A stretch of 64,000 nt of DNA from Pseudomonadota bacterium (GCA_021849075.1 JAJZTH010000012.1:1-64000), one strand, 5' to 3'; shown: positions 26,320 to 37,542, numbered from the stretch's first letter. The notes: generated by a model not told the origin, from the letters alone. Numbers and translations: made by a program.

Positions 26320-27036
26320 ATGACCAATGCAACTTTGACCCGCAGCTTCATCGACCTGCGCGCCTGGGCCGCCAGTGCGACCGTGACGGTGGGGGAGGGG
26401 GACCCCTTCCTTGCCGCCCGTGCCGCGCTTCCACTCGCGGCCGGTCCTATCACTGCCGGCCTTATTGCCCTGCCGCAGGGCGCTGGGATCGTCAGCGCGA
26501 TGGCTGCAGACGAATTCATCATCGTCGAATCCGGCGCGGTTCGCATTGCGGGCAGCGATGTCGATGTGACGCTGACTGAAGGCGACAGTGTCGTTCTGCA
26601 CGGCGGCAGCAGCTTCAGTTGGACCGCCGATGCTGACAGCCGCCTGCTCTACATGCGCCGCATGGGTGGCCCGGCCGGGGATGGCGCGATCATCCCCGTT
26701 GATGCGAATGCTCCGCTATCCCCTTCTGGCGCGCCGCTGGCCGAACTGCTGGTCGGGCCGACGCCCGCCTGCCGCAACAATACGGACTGGAAATCGGACG
26801 ATGGCGAATTCATGGCCGGCACCTGGGATTCCACGCCCTATTATCGCCGGGCGATGCGCTATGGCCATTTCGAACTCATGTATCTGCTCGATGGCAGCGT
26901 GACGTTTACCGATGAAATTGGCGCGGAAGCCACCTTCTCGAAGGGCGACATTTTTCTGGTGGAACAGGGCGCCAGTTGCAGCTGGGACAGCCGGGTTCAT
27001 GTGAAGAAAATCTACTGCATCTATCGCCCGGCCTGA
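26320..27036 (+). CDS. Bicupin protein
   Basis: 238 residues with two cupin-like halves (about 35-115 and 150-235) of the DUF861/ureidoglycine-aminohydrolase-like type; the second contains FELMYLLDGSVTF and KGDIFLVEQGASCSW. Only a few histidines remain in the usual metal positions, so a catalytic role is uncertain and a binding role is possible. It has a good AGGAAAGG ribosome binding site and stands alone between the ABC permease gene and a bidirectional terminator. I can not assign a pathway. Confidence 0.7.
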   Translation: MTNATLTRSFIDLRAWAASATVTVGEGDPFLAARAALPLAAGPITAGLIALPQGAGIVSAMAADEFIIVESGAVRIAGSDVDVTLTEGDSVVLHGGSSFSWTADADSRLLYMRRMGGPAGDGAIIPVDANAPLSPSGAPLAELLVGPTPACRNNTDWKSDDGEFMAGTWDSTPYYRRAMRYGHFELMYLLDGSVTFTDEIGAEATFSKGDIFLVEQGASCSWDSRVHVKKIYCIYRPA

Positions 27037-27042
27037 CGATCT

Positions 27043-27072
27043 GGCTCCGATCGCGCAGTCGCGATCGGAGCC
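27043..27072. terminator. Bidirectional hairpin between bicupin gene and copD
   Basis: Perfect 13-bp stem (GGCTCCGATCGCG) with a 4-base CAGT loop, 6 bases after the bicupin stop and 4 bases beyond the copD stop on the other strand. Serves the two convergent genes. Confidence 0.75.
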
Positions 27073-27076
27073 GCTG

Positions 27077-27943
27077 CTACGCCATGGGATCGAGCGTTCC
27101 GAGCCAGGCGACCAAAACGAGGATCGCAACGGCGGCGCTGCTTTCCGCCAGCAGCGACAGGCGCAGATGGGCGATGGCGCGTTGCGGCGTCACGCCCGCT
27201 TCCAACGCCGGGGTCAGCCACCAGCGGTTCGCCGCCGCCAGTCCCAGCATCAGCCCGAACAACAGCAGTTTGGCGCCGAGCAGCAGGCCGTAACGGCTCT
27301 GCAGCAAGGCCGGCAATTGGGCTAACCCAACGATCATCAGCGCGTTGACGGCGCCGGTGATGACGAGGGTGGCGACTATCAGCGTTCCTATCAGCGAAAA
27401 ACGCGCCAGCATGGTCGCTACCGGCGCTGTATCTGCTCCTGGTCGCAACCGGACGACGGTGTATAGCAGAACCGCCAGCGCGCCGATCCAGCCCGCCGCT
27501 GCCCAGATATGCGCAACATCGGCGATGCGGTGGAGCGATCCTGCCGTTTCTTCGGTTGCGCCGGCATGGCCGGTCCAGGCGAGCGTTCCGGCGGCCAGCG
27601 CGGCGGGGACAAGCGCCCATTTGCGCCCATGCGGCAGGGCCGTTGCGATGATCGTACTTAGAAGAGCTGCGCCGCGCACCGCCAACACAGACCCGATCGG
27701 CGTCATCGTCAGCAATATCCCGATCGTAGGCCAGTCGGGGGCCGTGATCGGCGTGCCGGTCATGGTCGCTGCGCTTGCCAGCAGCCACAGCGCCGACAAA
27801 GCGATGCCACCAGCCGCCAGCCATGCGATCACGCTCCTGCGCCCCGCCATGCCCATGACCCACCAGAAAAGTGGCAGGCCCATGAGCAGAGCAAGGTCGA
27901 TCATCAGCGCGAAACGCGCGCCGATCAGCGCCCCCTCGGTCAT
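27077..27943 (-). CDS. copD: Copper resistance membrane protein CopD
   Basis: 288-residue integral membrane protein with about eight hydrophobic helices. It has the CopD/PcoD pattern, including HIWAAAGWIGALAVLLYTVV (about 150-170), which holds the conserved His/Trp of the copper-import domain. Start at 27943 is inferred from the first hydrophobic helix; the copC stop is four bases upstream, so the two are co-transcribed as copC-copD. CopD is thought to move copper delivered by CopC across the inner membrane. Confidence 0.85.
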   Translation of the reverse strand: MTEGALIGARFALMIDLALLMGLPLFWWVMGMAGRRSVIAWLAAGGIALSALWLLASAATMTGTPITAPDWPTIGILLTMTPIGSVLAVRGAALLSTIIATALPHGRKWALVPAALAAGTLAWTGHAGATEETAGSLHRIADVAHIWAAAGWIGALAVLLYTVVRLRPGADTAPVATMLARFSLIGTLIVATLVITGAVNALMIVGLAQLPALLQSRYGLLLGAKLLLFGLMLGLAAANRWWLTPALEAGVTPQRAIAHLRLSLLAESSAAVAILVLVAWLGTLDPMA

Positions 27944-27947
27944 CCGC

Positions 27948-28322
27948 TTACTTGACCGTGAAGCTGTAGCCGCCTTCCATCTTGTGCTGGTCTGCGCCGA
28001 CCACATGCCATTTCAGGTCATAGGTGCCGGCGGGAAGCGCGCGGGGGAAGGTCAGGGTCATGGTCTTGCCATCAACAGCGGTCTTAAAACCCTTGATCGG
28101 CATCGGATCATGATTGGCCATGCCCGGCATGCCGGTCATCGTCAGGTCCGCGCCACTCAAAGGCGCGAGAAAGGTTTCGGAGAAGGTCAGCGTCATCTTC
28201 GTCGGCTTGGCGATGGTCGCGTTGGCGGCCGGAGTGGACGAAACCAGCTTGGTGTGGGCGCTCGCAACGCCGGGCAGGGTCAGCGCCAAGGCGGCAGCGG
28301 CGATCAGGAACTTACGGGTCAT
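27948..28322 (-). CDS. copC: Periplasmic copper-binding protein CopC
   Basis: 124 residues with a signal peptide cut before the copper-ligand histidine His23 (ASAHTKL), the classic CopC N-terminus. A Met-rich loop MTGMPGMANHDPM lies in the middle and DQHKMEGGYSF at the end supplies the second copper-ligand histidine. Length and topology match the YobA/CopC family. GGAGA lies about 9 bases upstream of the ATG. The 144-bp gap to the divergent anti-sigma gene is a shared promoter region that probably responds to the CnrH-like sigma factor or to copper. Confidence 0.92.
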   Translation of the reverse strand: MTRKFLIAAAALALTLPGVASAHTKLVSSTPAANATIAKPTKMTLTFSETFLAPLSGADLTMTGMPGMANHDPMPIKGFKTAVDGKTMTLTFPRALPAGTYDLKWHVVGADQHKMEGGYSFTVK

Positions 28323-28466
28323 GGCACTGTCTCCAACAAGGGGTGTTAGGGGCATTTACGCATGGACTTGCTCCACCCCTCGACCCATGCGCATAATTTT
28401 TCCGCCTGATGCCAAGGGGTGGGCGCTTCGCGCGCGTATGCGGTCATGAGGATGGAGAATGACGTG

Positions 28467-28727
28467 ATGACCGATCTGGACCGAATGCTGGGCGCGGTGC
28501 GGGCGATGCCCACCGATGCGCGGCTGGAAATGATGGACGATGCCGTGATGGGCGGCGTTGCCAGGAAGCGCGAACAGGTGACGGCGCGGCGCAGCCTGAT
28601 GCTGGCCGGCCTGTTAGCGATCGGCATCGGCTGGGCAGGCAGCATCGTGCCGGCCGCGCCTGCACAGGCATCGTCCTTGCCGATCGGCATGTCGGACTAT
28701 GCGCCCTCGCGCCTGCTTGGCCAATGA
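28467..28727 (+). CDS. Small membrane protein, CnrY-like anti-sigma factor
   Basis: 86 residues: a cytoplasmic N-terminal part with acidic and basic helices (about 1-42), one transmembrane helix (about 43-62) and a short periplasmic tail. This is the topology of CnrY, which holds the CnrH sigma factor. Sequence identity to CnrY is not something I can see; the call rests on position directly before CnrX- and CnrH-like genes and on topology. Start at 28467 is preceded by GGAG at nine bases; three earlier in-frame ATGs have no good site. Overlaps the next gene by ATGA. Confidence 0.7.
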   Translation: MTDLDRMLGAVRAMPTDARLEMMDDAVMGGVARKREQVTARRSLMLAGLLAIGIGWAGSIVPAAPAQASSLPIGMSDYAPSRLLGQ

Positions 28728-29161
28728 CCGCGCGCCGCTATCTTCTGGTCGCGCTGGTCGCTTTTGCCGCCTCGCTTGCAGCGGTATTGGTTGCGCGCTT
28801 CTGGCTCGTCCCCGAACCGCAGGTCGAAAGTGAAGTCCACACGCTGCTGCATCAACGGTTGACGCTCGATGCGGCGCAGGAAAAGCGAATTCATGAACTG
28901 GAGGCGGGCTTCGCGCAGCGACGTGCGGCGCTGGAGGCCGAGATGCGCGCCGACAATCAGCGACTGGCCGACGCTATTGCCGCCGAACATGGCTATGGTC
29001 CCAAGGTCGGCGAAGCGGTCGACCGGTCGCATCATGTCATGGGGCAGCTTCAGAAGGAAACGCTCCAGCATATCTTTGCGATGCGTGCCGTCCTGCGCGC
29101 CGATCAGGCGGCGCAATTCGATGCTGCCGTCGTCAAGGCGCTGACTCAGCCGGGCCAGTGA
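28724..29161 (+). CDS. CnrX-like periplasmic metal sensor
   Basis: 145 residues: one N-terminal membrane anchor (about 5-27) and a helical-hairpin periplasmic sensor domain of the CnrX/NccX family (LTLDAAQEKRIHELEAGFA, then RAALEAEMRADNQRLADAI). The five residues that bind Ni/Co in Cupriavidus CnrX (His42, His46, Glu63, His119, Met123) all have equivalents here at a constant offset of three: His39, His43, Glu60, His116 and Met120. Family knowledge supports a Ni(II)/Co(II) sensor, although CnrX also binds copper. It overlaps both neighbours and so is co-expressed with the sigma factor and copAB. Confidence 0.85.
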   Translation: MTARRYLLVALVAFAASLAAVLVARFWLVPEPQVESEVHTLLHQRLTLDAAQEKRIHELEAGFAQRRAALEAEMRADNQRLADAIAAEHGYGPKVGEAVDRSHHVMGQLQKETLQHIFAMRAVLRADQAAQFDAAVVKALTQPGQ

Positions 29162-29715
29162 GCGAAGCCGAAACCGACGATAGCGCACTCGCTGCCCGCG
29201 CATTGGCCGGGCAGCAATCGGCTTATGGCGCGCTGATGCGGCGGCATCGCGAAGCCATCTATCGCATCGTGCGCGGCCATGTCGGCGACGGGCATGAAGC
29301 GCTCGATATCACGCAGGAAACATTCATCGCGGCCTTCGCTGCGCTGGCTCGCTATGATGGCATGCGCCCTTTCCGCGTCTGGATCGCGCGCATTGCGCTC
29401 AATAAATGCCGTGACTGGGCGCGCCGCCGCACCGTTCGGCGCTTCTTTGCCTTCGCCAGACCCGTTGAGGATGCGGCCGAGGTTGCCGATCCTGACTCTA
29501 CGCCGGAAGAAGCACTGCATTCGCAACGGGAACTGGCCCGGATCAACGCCGCGATTGCATCCTTGCCCGCCAATCTCAAAGATGTGCTGCTGCTCCGCAC
29601 GATCGAGCAGATGAGCCAGGCGGAGGTGGCGATGGTGCTGGGCGTCACCGAAAAGGCGGTCGAAACCCGCCTTTACCGCGCCCGCGCCAAACTCACGGAA
29701 ATTTTGAGGGATTAG
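29158..29715 (+). CDS. ECF sigma factor, CnrH-like
   Basis: 185-residue extracytoplasmic-function sigma factor. Region 2 is at about 25-95 (EALDITQETFIAAFAAL is the -10-recognition helix, followed by an FRVWIARIALNKCRDW helix) and region 4 at about 125-180 (QAEVAMVLGVTEKAVETRL, helix-turn-helix for the -35 element). Starts with GTG overlapping the sensor stop (GTGA). Presumably released from the small membrane protein when the periplasmic sensor binds metal, then transcribing its own operon and copAB. Its 3' end is 24 bases before copA. Confidence 0.9.
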   Translation: MSEAETDDSALAARALAGQQSAYGALMRRHREAIYRIVRGHVGDGHEALDITQETFIAAFAALARYDGMRPFRVWIARIALNKCRDWARRRTVRRFFAFARPVEDAAEVADPDSTPEEALHSQRELARINAAIASLPANLKDVLLLRTIEQMSQAEVAMVLGVTEKAVETRLYRARAKLTEILRD

Positions 29716-29739
29716 GCGGTGGCCCGCGTATGAAGGGGC

Positions 29740-31479
29740 ATGACCAACCTGTTCCTTGATCGCCGCACTCTGTTCAAGAGCGCCGCCGCCCTGACTCTGG
29801 CCGGCGCTTTCCCTGCTTGGGCGCGCAGCGGTACTGGTGGCCTGTACCCGGCGCCCGGCGTCCTTTCGGGGGACAGCATAGCCCTGACTGTTGGAGAAAG
29901 TCATTTCGGCACCGGCGGGCGTTCTGCCCATGCCATCACCATCAACGGCACTGTTCCCGCGCCGCTCATTCGTCTGAAGGAAGGGCAGAATGTGCGGCTG
30001 TCCGTCACCAACAGTCTGAAGGAGGATACGTCGATCCACTGGCATGGGCTGATTCTACCCTTTCAGATGGATGGCGTGCCGGGCGTCAGCTTCCCGGGCA
30101 TCCGCCCCGGTGAAACCTTCACTTACGAATTTCCGGTTCGCCAGTCAGGCACCTATTGGTATCACAGCCATTCGGGCATGCAGGAGGCGATGGGTCATTA
30201 TGGTCCGATCGTGATCGACCCCGCCGGTTCCGACCCGATCCAGTCCGACCGCGAGCATGTGATCGTGCTGGCTGACTGGTCGCCAGTCCATCCCCATATG
30301 CTGCTCAAGCGCCTCAAGCAGATGGGCGGTTATTACAACATGCAGCGCCAGACGTTGGCCGGCCTGGTCGCGGGCAAGGATCAGGGCGTCAAGGACCGGA
30401 TGGAATGGGGCGCGATGCGCATGGACCCCACCGACATTTCGGATGTCACCGGTTCGACCTACAGTTTCCTTGTGAATGGCCATGGCACGCCGGAAAACTG
30501 GACGGGCCTGTTCGCGCCTGGCGAGCGGGTGCGCCTGCGCATCATCAATGCGTCGGCGATGACCAATTTCAACGTCCGCCTGCCGGGCCTGGCGATGACG
30601 GTGGTCCAGTGCGATGGCCAGCATGTCCAGCCGGTCGAAACGGACGAATTCCAGATCGGCATAGCCGAAACCTATGATGTGATCGTCCAGCCGTCAGAAG
30701 CAAAGCCCTATGGCCTGATCGCCGAAGCGATAGACCGTTCTGGTCTGGTCCGCGCCACCCTTGCACCGCAAATCGGGATGGTCGCGCCGATCCCCGACCT
30801 GCGCCAGCGCCCGCTGCTCACCATGAAGGACATGGGCATGGATATGGCGGGCATGGATATGGGGCAGGGCGGCGTGATCGATCTTAGCCAGCCTGCCAAT
30901 GAAAGCATGTCCGGCCATAGCATGAAGATGCTGGACCCCTCCGTCGCCCCCAATGTGCCGATGGGACCTGGAGTCGCCACCCTTTCCGCCATGCCGGCCG
31001 ATCGCACTGCAGACCGGCCGACGGGTCTGGAGGACGTCGATCATCGCGTCCTCACCTATGCCGACCTGCGGGCGCTCGAACCGAATGAGGACACACGCAC
31101 GCCGACCCGCACGCTCGACATTCACCTGACCGCCAACATGGAACGCTATATGTGGTCTTTCGACGGGGTGAAGCTGTCGGATGGGGCGGAACGCATAGCC
31201 TTCCGCCACATGGAACGGGTGCGCGTGAACCTGATCAACGATACGATGATGCCGCATCCCATCCATATCCACGGTCATTTTTTCCAGCTCGTGACCAGTG
31301 AAGACGTCGCCAGCAATCCGCGCAAGCATACGGTGAATGTGCTGCCCGGCGGCAAGGTCAGTTTCGATCTGACGGCCGACGCGATCGGCGACTGGGCCTT
31401 CCACTGCCACATGGTGATGCACATGCATGCCGGGATGATGCGCGTTGTGACGGTCCGTCATGAAGGAGACGCTGCATGA
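29740..31479 (+). CDS. copA: Multicopper oxidase CopA
   Basis: 579-residue periplasmic copper-resistance oxidase (CopA/PcoA family). It begins with a twin-arginine signal, DRRTLFKSAA at 7-16, so it folds before Tat export. Copper-site motifs are intact: HWHG at 100-103, YHSHSG at 141-146, HPIHIHGHFF and HCHMVMHMHAG near the end. A Met-rich insert (MGMDMAGMDMG) in the middle suits cuprous ions. The ribosome binding site GAAGGGGC stands before the ATG at 29740. Overlaps copB by ATGA and follows the sigma gene closely. Confidence 0.95.
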   Translation: MTNLFLDRRTLFKSAAALTLAGAFPAWARSGTGGLYPAPGVLSGDSIALTVGESHFGTGGRSAHAITINGTVPAPLIRLKEGQNVRLSVTNSLKEDTSIHWHGLILPFQMDGVPGVSFPGIRPGETFTYEFPVRQSGTYWYHSHSGMQEAMGHYGPIVIDPAGSDPIQSDREHVIVLADWSPVHPHMLLKRLKQMGGYYNMQRQTLAGLVAGKDQGVKDRMEWGAMRMDPTDISDVTGSTYSFLVNGHGTPENWTGLFAPGERVRLRIINASAMTNFNVRLPGLAMTVVQCDGQHVQPVETDEFQIGIAETYDVIVQPSEAKPYGLIAEAIDRSGLVRATLAPQIGMVAPIPDLRQRPLLTMKDMGMDMAGMDMGQGGVIDLSQPANESMSGHSMKMLDPSVAPNVPMGPGVATLSAMPADRTADRPTGLEDVDHRVLTYADLRALEPNEDTRTPTRTLDIHLTANMERYMWSFDGVKLSDGAERIAFRHMERVRVNLINDTMMPHPIHIHGHFFQLVTSEDVASNPRKHTVNVLPGGKVSFDLTADAIGDWAFHCHMVMHMHAGMMRVVTVRHEGDAA

Positions 31480-32402
31480 CGCGCCTGGTCCTCGCCGCGC
31501 TGCTGCTCGCCGGAAGCGCCTTGCCTGCGCAGGCGCAGACCATGGACCATAGTCAGATGGATCATGGCGCGCATCAGATGCCGCTGGCGGATGACGCAGC
31601 AGTTGCGCAGGAGCCTGCCAATCCGCATGCAGGGCATGGCGCTCCCGCGGTCGACGCAGCAATTCCCCAAGGCGCGGCCCCGCCCGTGCCGACCGATTAT
31701 GCCGCCGAAGCCTTTTATCCGCCCGACGTCATGGCCCGCTCCCGCGCCGCCATGATCAAGGAGAGCGGCGGCATGACCTTTTCCCAGCTGATGATCGACC
31801 GGCTGGAATATCGTGCGCAAAAGGGCGGCGATGGCTATCATTGGGAAGGCGAAGGCTGGATCGGCGGCGACATTAATCGCCTCGCCATCAAGTCGGAAGG
31901 CGAGGGCGAAGTCGGCGGCCGCCTTGAAAGCGCCGAATTGCAGGCGCTCTACAGTCGCGCGATCGATCCCTGGTGGAATATCGTCGCCGGCGTCCGTCAG
32001 GATTTTCGCCCCCAGCCCCAGCGCACTTATGCGACAGTCGGCATAGAGGGGCTGGCCCCCTATTGGTTCGAAGTGGAGGCACAGGCTTTCCTGTCCGACA
32101 AGGGCGACGCCCATTTGCGCGTTGAAGGCACATATGATCAGCGGATCACCCAGCATCTGATCCTGCAACCGGCCGCTGAAGTGAATTTCGCGGCGCAGGA
32201 TGTGCCCGACATCGGCGTCGGGTCTGGCCTGTCCAACGTCGAACTGGGCCTGCGCCTACGCTACGAAATCGTGCATGAATTCGCGCCCTATATCGGCGTC
32301 AATTGGGAACGCAGCTTTGGCGATACCGCGCGCTACGCCCGCGCCGTCGGGGATCAGGCTTCGGCCACCAGTCTGGTCATGGGCATTCGCTTCTGGTTCT
32401 GA
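31476..32402 (+). CDS. copB: Outer-membrane copper resistance protein CopB
   Basis: 308 residues. A Sec signal ends PAQAQT, then comes a His/Met-rich stretch (MDHSQMDHGAHQMPL) that can bind copper ions, then a beta-barrel of the CopB/PcoB family ending VMGIRFWF with C-terminal aromatic residues. Stop/start overlap with copA fixes the start. The five genes from 28467 to 32402 are therefore one coupled operon of sensor, sigma and effectors. Confidence 0.92.
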   Translation: MTRLVLAALLLAGSALPAQAQTMDHSQMDHGAHQMPLADDAAVAQEPANPHAGHGAPAVDAAIPQGAAPPVPTDYAAEAFYPPDVMARSRAAMIKESGGMTFSQLMIDRLEYRAQKGGDGYHWEGEGWIGGDINRLAIKSEGEGEVGGRLESAELQALYSRAIDPWWNIVAGVRQDFRPQPQRTYATVGIEGLAPYWFEVEAQAFLSDKGDAHLRVEGTYDQRITQHLILQPAAEVNFAAQDVPDIGVGSGLSNVELGLRLRYEIVHEFAPYIGVNWERSFGDTARYARAVGDQASATSLVMGIRFWF

Positions 32403-32626
32403 CGCTGGCCGCCGGCAGCATCCCCGCTGAAATTATTATCGCCTTCAGGACGCTACGGCACGCCGCCATGTCGCAGCATCCCGCTCCAAATCCTGCCTCT
32501 TCCGGCTATTCCTGCCCCTAGGAGCGGGCGAAGAAGGCGATTATGCATCCTGCATCCGGGCGGGATTCGCGCAGCGAATATCATGCGGGATCACGAAGAT
32601 ATAATGGTGAAGGAGTGCGCGTTTCC

Positions 32627-33565
32627 ATGTCTTTGCTTGACCGTTTCAAGGATCGCCTCGTTCTTCCGGCCATCGCGTCTCCCATGTTCATCGTGTCGCA
32701 GCCCGATCTGGTGATGGCGCAATGCCGGGCCGGCGTCATCGGCGCTTTTCCTTCGCTCAATGCACGGCCGTCGGGCGTATTCGAACAATGGCTGCAACGG
32801 CTGACGATGGAACTGACGGACGATGATGCCCCCTTCGCGGTCAACCTTATCGTTCATCGGTCGAATCCGCGGCTTCAGGAGGATCTTGCGCTTTGCTGCA
32901 AATATAAGGTGCCGATCGTCATCACCTCGCTTGGCGCGCAGGTGGAGGTGAATGCGGCGATCCACAGCTATGGCGGTGTGGTGCTGCATGATGTCATCGA
33001 CAATCGCTTCGCACGCAAGGCCGTGGACAAGGGTGCGGACGGGCTGATCGCGGTGGCGGCCGGCGCGGGCGGTCATGCCGGCACCTTGTCGCCCTTTGCC
33101 CTGATCCAGGAAATTCGCGACTGGTTCAGCGGTCCGCTGGCCCTGTCGGGATCGATCGCCAATGGCGGCGCGATCCTGGCGGCGCAGGCGATGGGCGCCG
33201 ATTTCGCCTATATCGGTTCGGCCTTCATCGCCACGCAGGAAGCCAATGCGGAGCCAGCCTATAAGCAGATGCTGGTGGACAGCAGCGCCAGCGACATCAT
33301 CTATTCCAACCTGTTCACTGGCGTACACGGCAATTATCTGCGCGGATCGATCGAGCGGGCAGGGCTGGACCCTGACAATCTCGCCCTGTCGGACCCGACG
33401 AAGATGGATTTTGCCAGCCTGTCCGAAGACAAGAAGGCGTGGCGCGACATCTGGGGTTGCGGCCAGGGTATCGGCGCGATCGATGCGGTCGTGCCGGCGG
33501 CCGACCTGATCGCGCGGTTGAGCCAGGAATATCAGGCTGCCCGATCGCGGCTGTGCGCCATGTAG
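32627..33565 (+). CDS. Nitronate monooxygenase / 2-nitropropane dioxygenase family flavoprotein
   Basis: 312 residues with a TIM-barrel FMN-binding fold of the nitropropane dioxygenase (NMO/NPD) type. The FMN-phosphate motifs are AAGAGGHAG (about 146-154) and GSIANGGAI (about 180-188). The start at 32627 is twelve bases after AAGGAG; an alternative GTG four codons upstream overlaps the ribosome binding site. Stand-alone gene ended by a strong shared terminator. Real substrate may be a nitronate or an enoyl compound; not determinable from sequence. Confidence 0.85.
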   Translation: MSLLDRFKDRLVLPAIASPMFIVSQPDLVMAQCRAGVIGAFPSLNARPSGVFEQWLQRLTMELTDDDAPFAVNLIVHRSNPRLQEDLALCCKYKVPIVITSLGAQVEVNAAIHSYGGVVLHDVIDNRFARKAVDKGADGLIAVAAGAGGHAGTLSPFALIQEIRDWFSGPLALSGSIANGGAILAAQAMGADFAYIGSAFIATQEANAEPAYKQMLVDSSASDIIYSNLFTGVHGNYLRGSIERAGLDPDNLALSDPTKMDFASLSEDKKAWRDIWGCGQGIGAIDAVVPAADLIARLSQEYQAARSRLCAM

Positions 33566-33569
33566 AATG

Positions 33570-33611
33570 GACAGGCAGGGGATAACGCCCATGCGCTATC
33601 CCCTGCCTGTC
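33570..33611. terminator. Bidirectional terminator between the NMO gene and ligI
   Basis: Perfect 15-bp inverted repeat (GACAGGCAGGGGATA and its complement) with a 12-base loop, 5 bases after the NMO gene stop and 3 bases beyond the ligI stop. Serves both convergent units. Confidence 0.8.
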
Positions 33612-33613
33612 TA

Positions 33614-35548
<1,935 letters not shown>

Positions 35549-35556
<8 letters not shown>

Positions 35557-36223
35557 ATTTCAGGCCCATTTCTTCCAGACGCGGCCGCATATTGTAAATG
35601 TCGAGGCCCAGCTCGCCAGCGGCAAGCCGCACGCGCTTGGCTTCTTCGGCGGCTTCGCGGGCCTGCGCTTTTTCCAGCACGGAAGCCGCGTCGGCACGCG
35701 GCACGATGCACACGCCATCATCGTCGGCAATGATCACGTCGCCCGGATTGACCAGCGCATTGGCGCAGATGACGGGGATGTTGACGCTGCCCAGCGTATT
35801 CTTGACCGTACCCTGCGCGTGAACGGCTTTCGACCAGACGGGGAAATTCATCTGCGTCAGATCGCGCACGTCGCGCACGCCCGCGTCGATGATGAGGCCG
35901 CGGCAGCCGCGCGCCTGCGCCGATGTCGCGAGCAGATCGCCAAAATAGCCGTCGGTGCACGGGCTGGTGGGGGCGAGGAGGAGGATATCGCCTTCCTTCA
36001 ACTGCTCGATCGCGACATGGACCATCCAGTTATCGCCGGGCGCGGCGGAAATCGTGACGGCGCTGCCGGCTATGCGGGCGCCGATATAGATTGGGCGCAT
36101 ATAGGGGGCGAGCAGGCCGGTGCGGCCCTGTGCTTCATGGACCGTGGCGACGCCGCATTTGGCGAGACCGTCAATGACGCAGAGGTCCGCCCTTTCGATA
36201 TTCTGGACGACGACGTTGGACAT
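35549..36223 (-). CDS. ligK: 4-carboxy-4-hydroxy-2-oxoadipate aldolase LigK
   Basis: 224 residues (HMG/CHA aldolase family, about 228). It cleaves 4-carboxy-4-hydroxy-2-oxoadipate to pyruvate and oxaloacetate; Mg/Mn-dependent, RraA-like fold. The key pair Arg117-Asp118 lies in [10 protein letters not shown], and the [13 protein letters not shown] helix contributes metal contacts. Start at 36223 is supported by AAGGA about 10 bases upstream; the frame continues upstream without a family match. It is the first gene of its operon and diverges from ligR. Confidence 0.94.
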
Positions 36224-36307
36224 GGAACCGTTCCTTCTCCCAAAGTAGACAGCGAAATGGACACTATGGGGGCGATGCTCAAATCCGAACTGGCGCTGGC
36301 CCATAAA

Positions 36308-36326
36308 ATTTTGATAATCATCAAAT
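36308..36326. promoter_or_regulatory. Operator-like palindrome at the ligR start
   Basis: ATTTTGAT-AATC-ATCAAAT runs right up to the ligR ATG in the 103-bp gap between divergent ligR and ligK. LysR-type regulators bind such interrupted dyads in their own promoter regions. In SYK-6 inverted repeats bound by LigR lie upstream of ligK and ligJ; identity with those sites is not checked. Confidence 0.45.
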
Positions 36327-37478
36327 ATGCAAGCCGATCAGTTCAATATCCGCCACCTTGCCGCCATGGCCGCCATTGTCGATCAGGGAAGCGTCAGCCT
36401 GGCGGCGCGCGCGGTCAATCTGACCCAACCGGCGGTGACGCAGGGCATCGCCAAATTGGAGGCGCAGCTGGGCGTGCGGTTGTTCGACCGGCAGCCCGGC
36501 GGCATGGCCGCGCTTGAGGCGGCGCTGCGGCTGAAGCCACGCATCGATGTGGCGCTGCGGCTGATCGGCAGCAATCGGGTGACGGCGGCGCAGATGCGCG
36601 CATTCGTCGCGCTGGCGCGGGCGGGCAGTTATGCTGCTGCGGCGGCGGCGACGGGCGTGGCGGAACCGTCTTTGCACCGCGCCGTCGGCGATCTGGGACT
36701 GGCGGTGGGCAGCCGGCTGGTGGACCGCCGGGGCAGGGGGGTGATGCTGACGAAGGCAGGCGTCACCCTGGCGCAGCGATTGCGGTTGGCGCTGGCGGAG
36801 TTGCGGCAGGGGCTGGAAGATCTGGCCGACCTGAAGGGGGAAGAGGGCGGCCGCATATTGGTCGGCGCGATGCCGCTGTCGCGCGCACGATTGCTGCCTG
36901 ACGCTATCGCGCGGTTTCGGGCGGGTTTTTCGCAGGTCGACATAGCGGTGCATGAAGGATCGCATGCTGAACTGTCGGGACCGCTGCGCGAGGGGGAAAT
37001 CGACATGATGATCGGCGCGTTGCGTGATCCGGCACTGGCGGCCGACCTGACACAAAAGCCTCTGTTCGAGGATCGGCCGACGATATTGGCGCGGCGCGGC
37101 CATGTGCTGGAAAGCGGCTGGGATGCGGACGCATTGCGCCGCTTTCCATGGATTTTGCCGCCTGAAGGCACCCCGCTGCGGCAATTGTGGCGGATGATGT
37201 TTGCCGAACTGGGGGGCGACTTGCCTGCCGTGCCGATCGAGTGCGGATCGGTGATGACGATCCGGCAACTGCTGGTCGGCGGCGATTATCTGACCTTGTT
37301 GTCCCATGATCAGCTGGCGCTGGAACTGGAGGCGGGGCTGCTGACGGACATTGGCCCCGCGCCGGGTGCGATTAGCCGTACCATCGGCCTGACGACTAGG
37401 GCGGACTGGCGGCCGACGCGATTGCAGCAACAGTTCATGGCGGCCGTAGAGGCATCGGCGCAAAACATCACTTCGTAA
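36327..37478 (+). CDS. ligR: LysR-type regulator of the lig genes with two helix-turn-helix domains
   Basis: 383 residues, longer than ordinary LysR proteins (about 300). There are two winged helix-turn-helix segments in a row: residues 6-63 ([20 protein letters not shown], then [18 protein letters not shown]) and residues 86-147 ([20 protein letters not shown], then [14 protein letters not shown]). The effector-binding domain follows at about 175-370. By position, divergent from ligK and upstream of ligJ-ligA-ligB-ligC, it is the candidate LigR, which in SYK-6 activates both lig operons in response to pathway compounds. Whether SYK-6 LigR also has two DNA-binding parts I can not say. Confidence 0.8.
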   Translation: MQADQFNIRHLAAMAAIVDQGSVSLAARAVNLTQPAVTQGIAKLEAQLGVRLFDRQPGGMAALEAALRLKPRIDVALRLIGSNRVTAAQMRAFVALARAGSYAAAAAATGVAEPSLHRAVGDLGLAVGSRLVDRRGRGVMLTKAGVTLAQRLRLALAELRQGLEDLADLKGEEGGRILVGAMPLSRARLLPDAIARFRAGFSQVDIAVHEGSHAELSGPLREGEIDMMIGALRDPALAADLTQKPLFEDRPTILARRGHVLESGWDADALRRFPWILPPEGTPLRQLWRMMFAELGGDLPAVPIECGSVMTIRQLLVGGDYLTLLSHDQLALELEAGLLTDIGPAPGAISRTIGLTTRADWRPTRLQQQFMAAVEASAQNITS

Positions 37479-37542
37479 TTTCTTATGTCGACATGACGGA
37501 TTCGATTGGATGCGTTCGATAGGATGCGCCATCCCTGACGCC

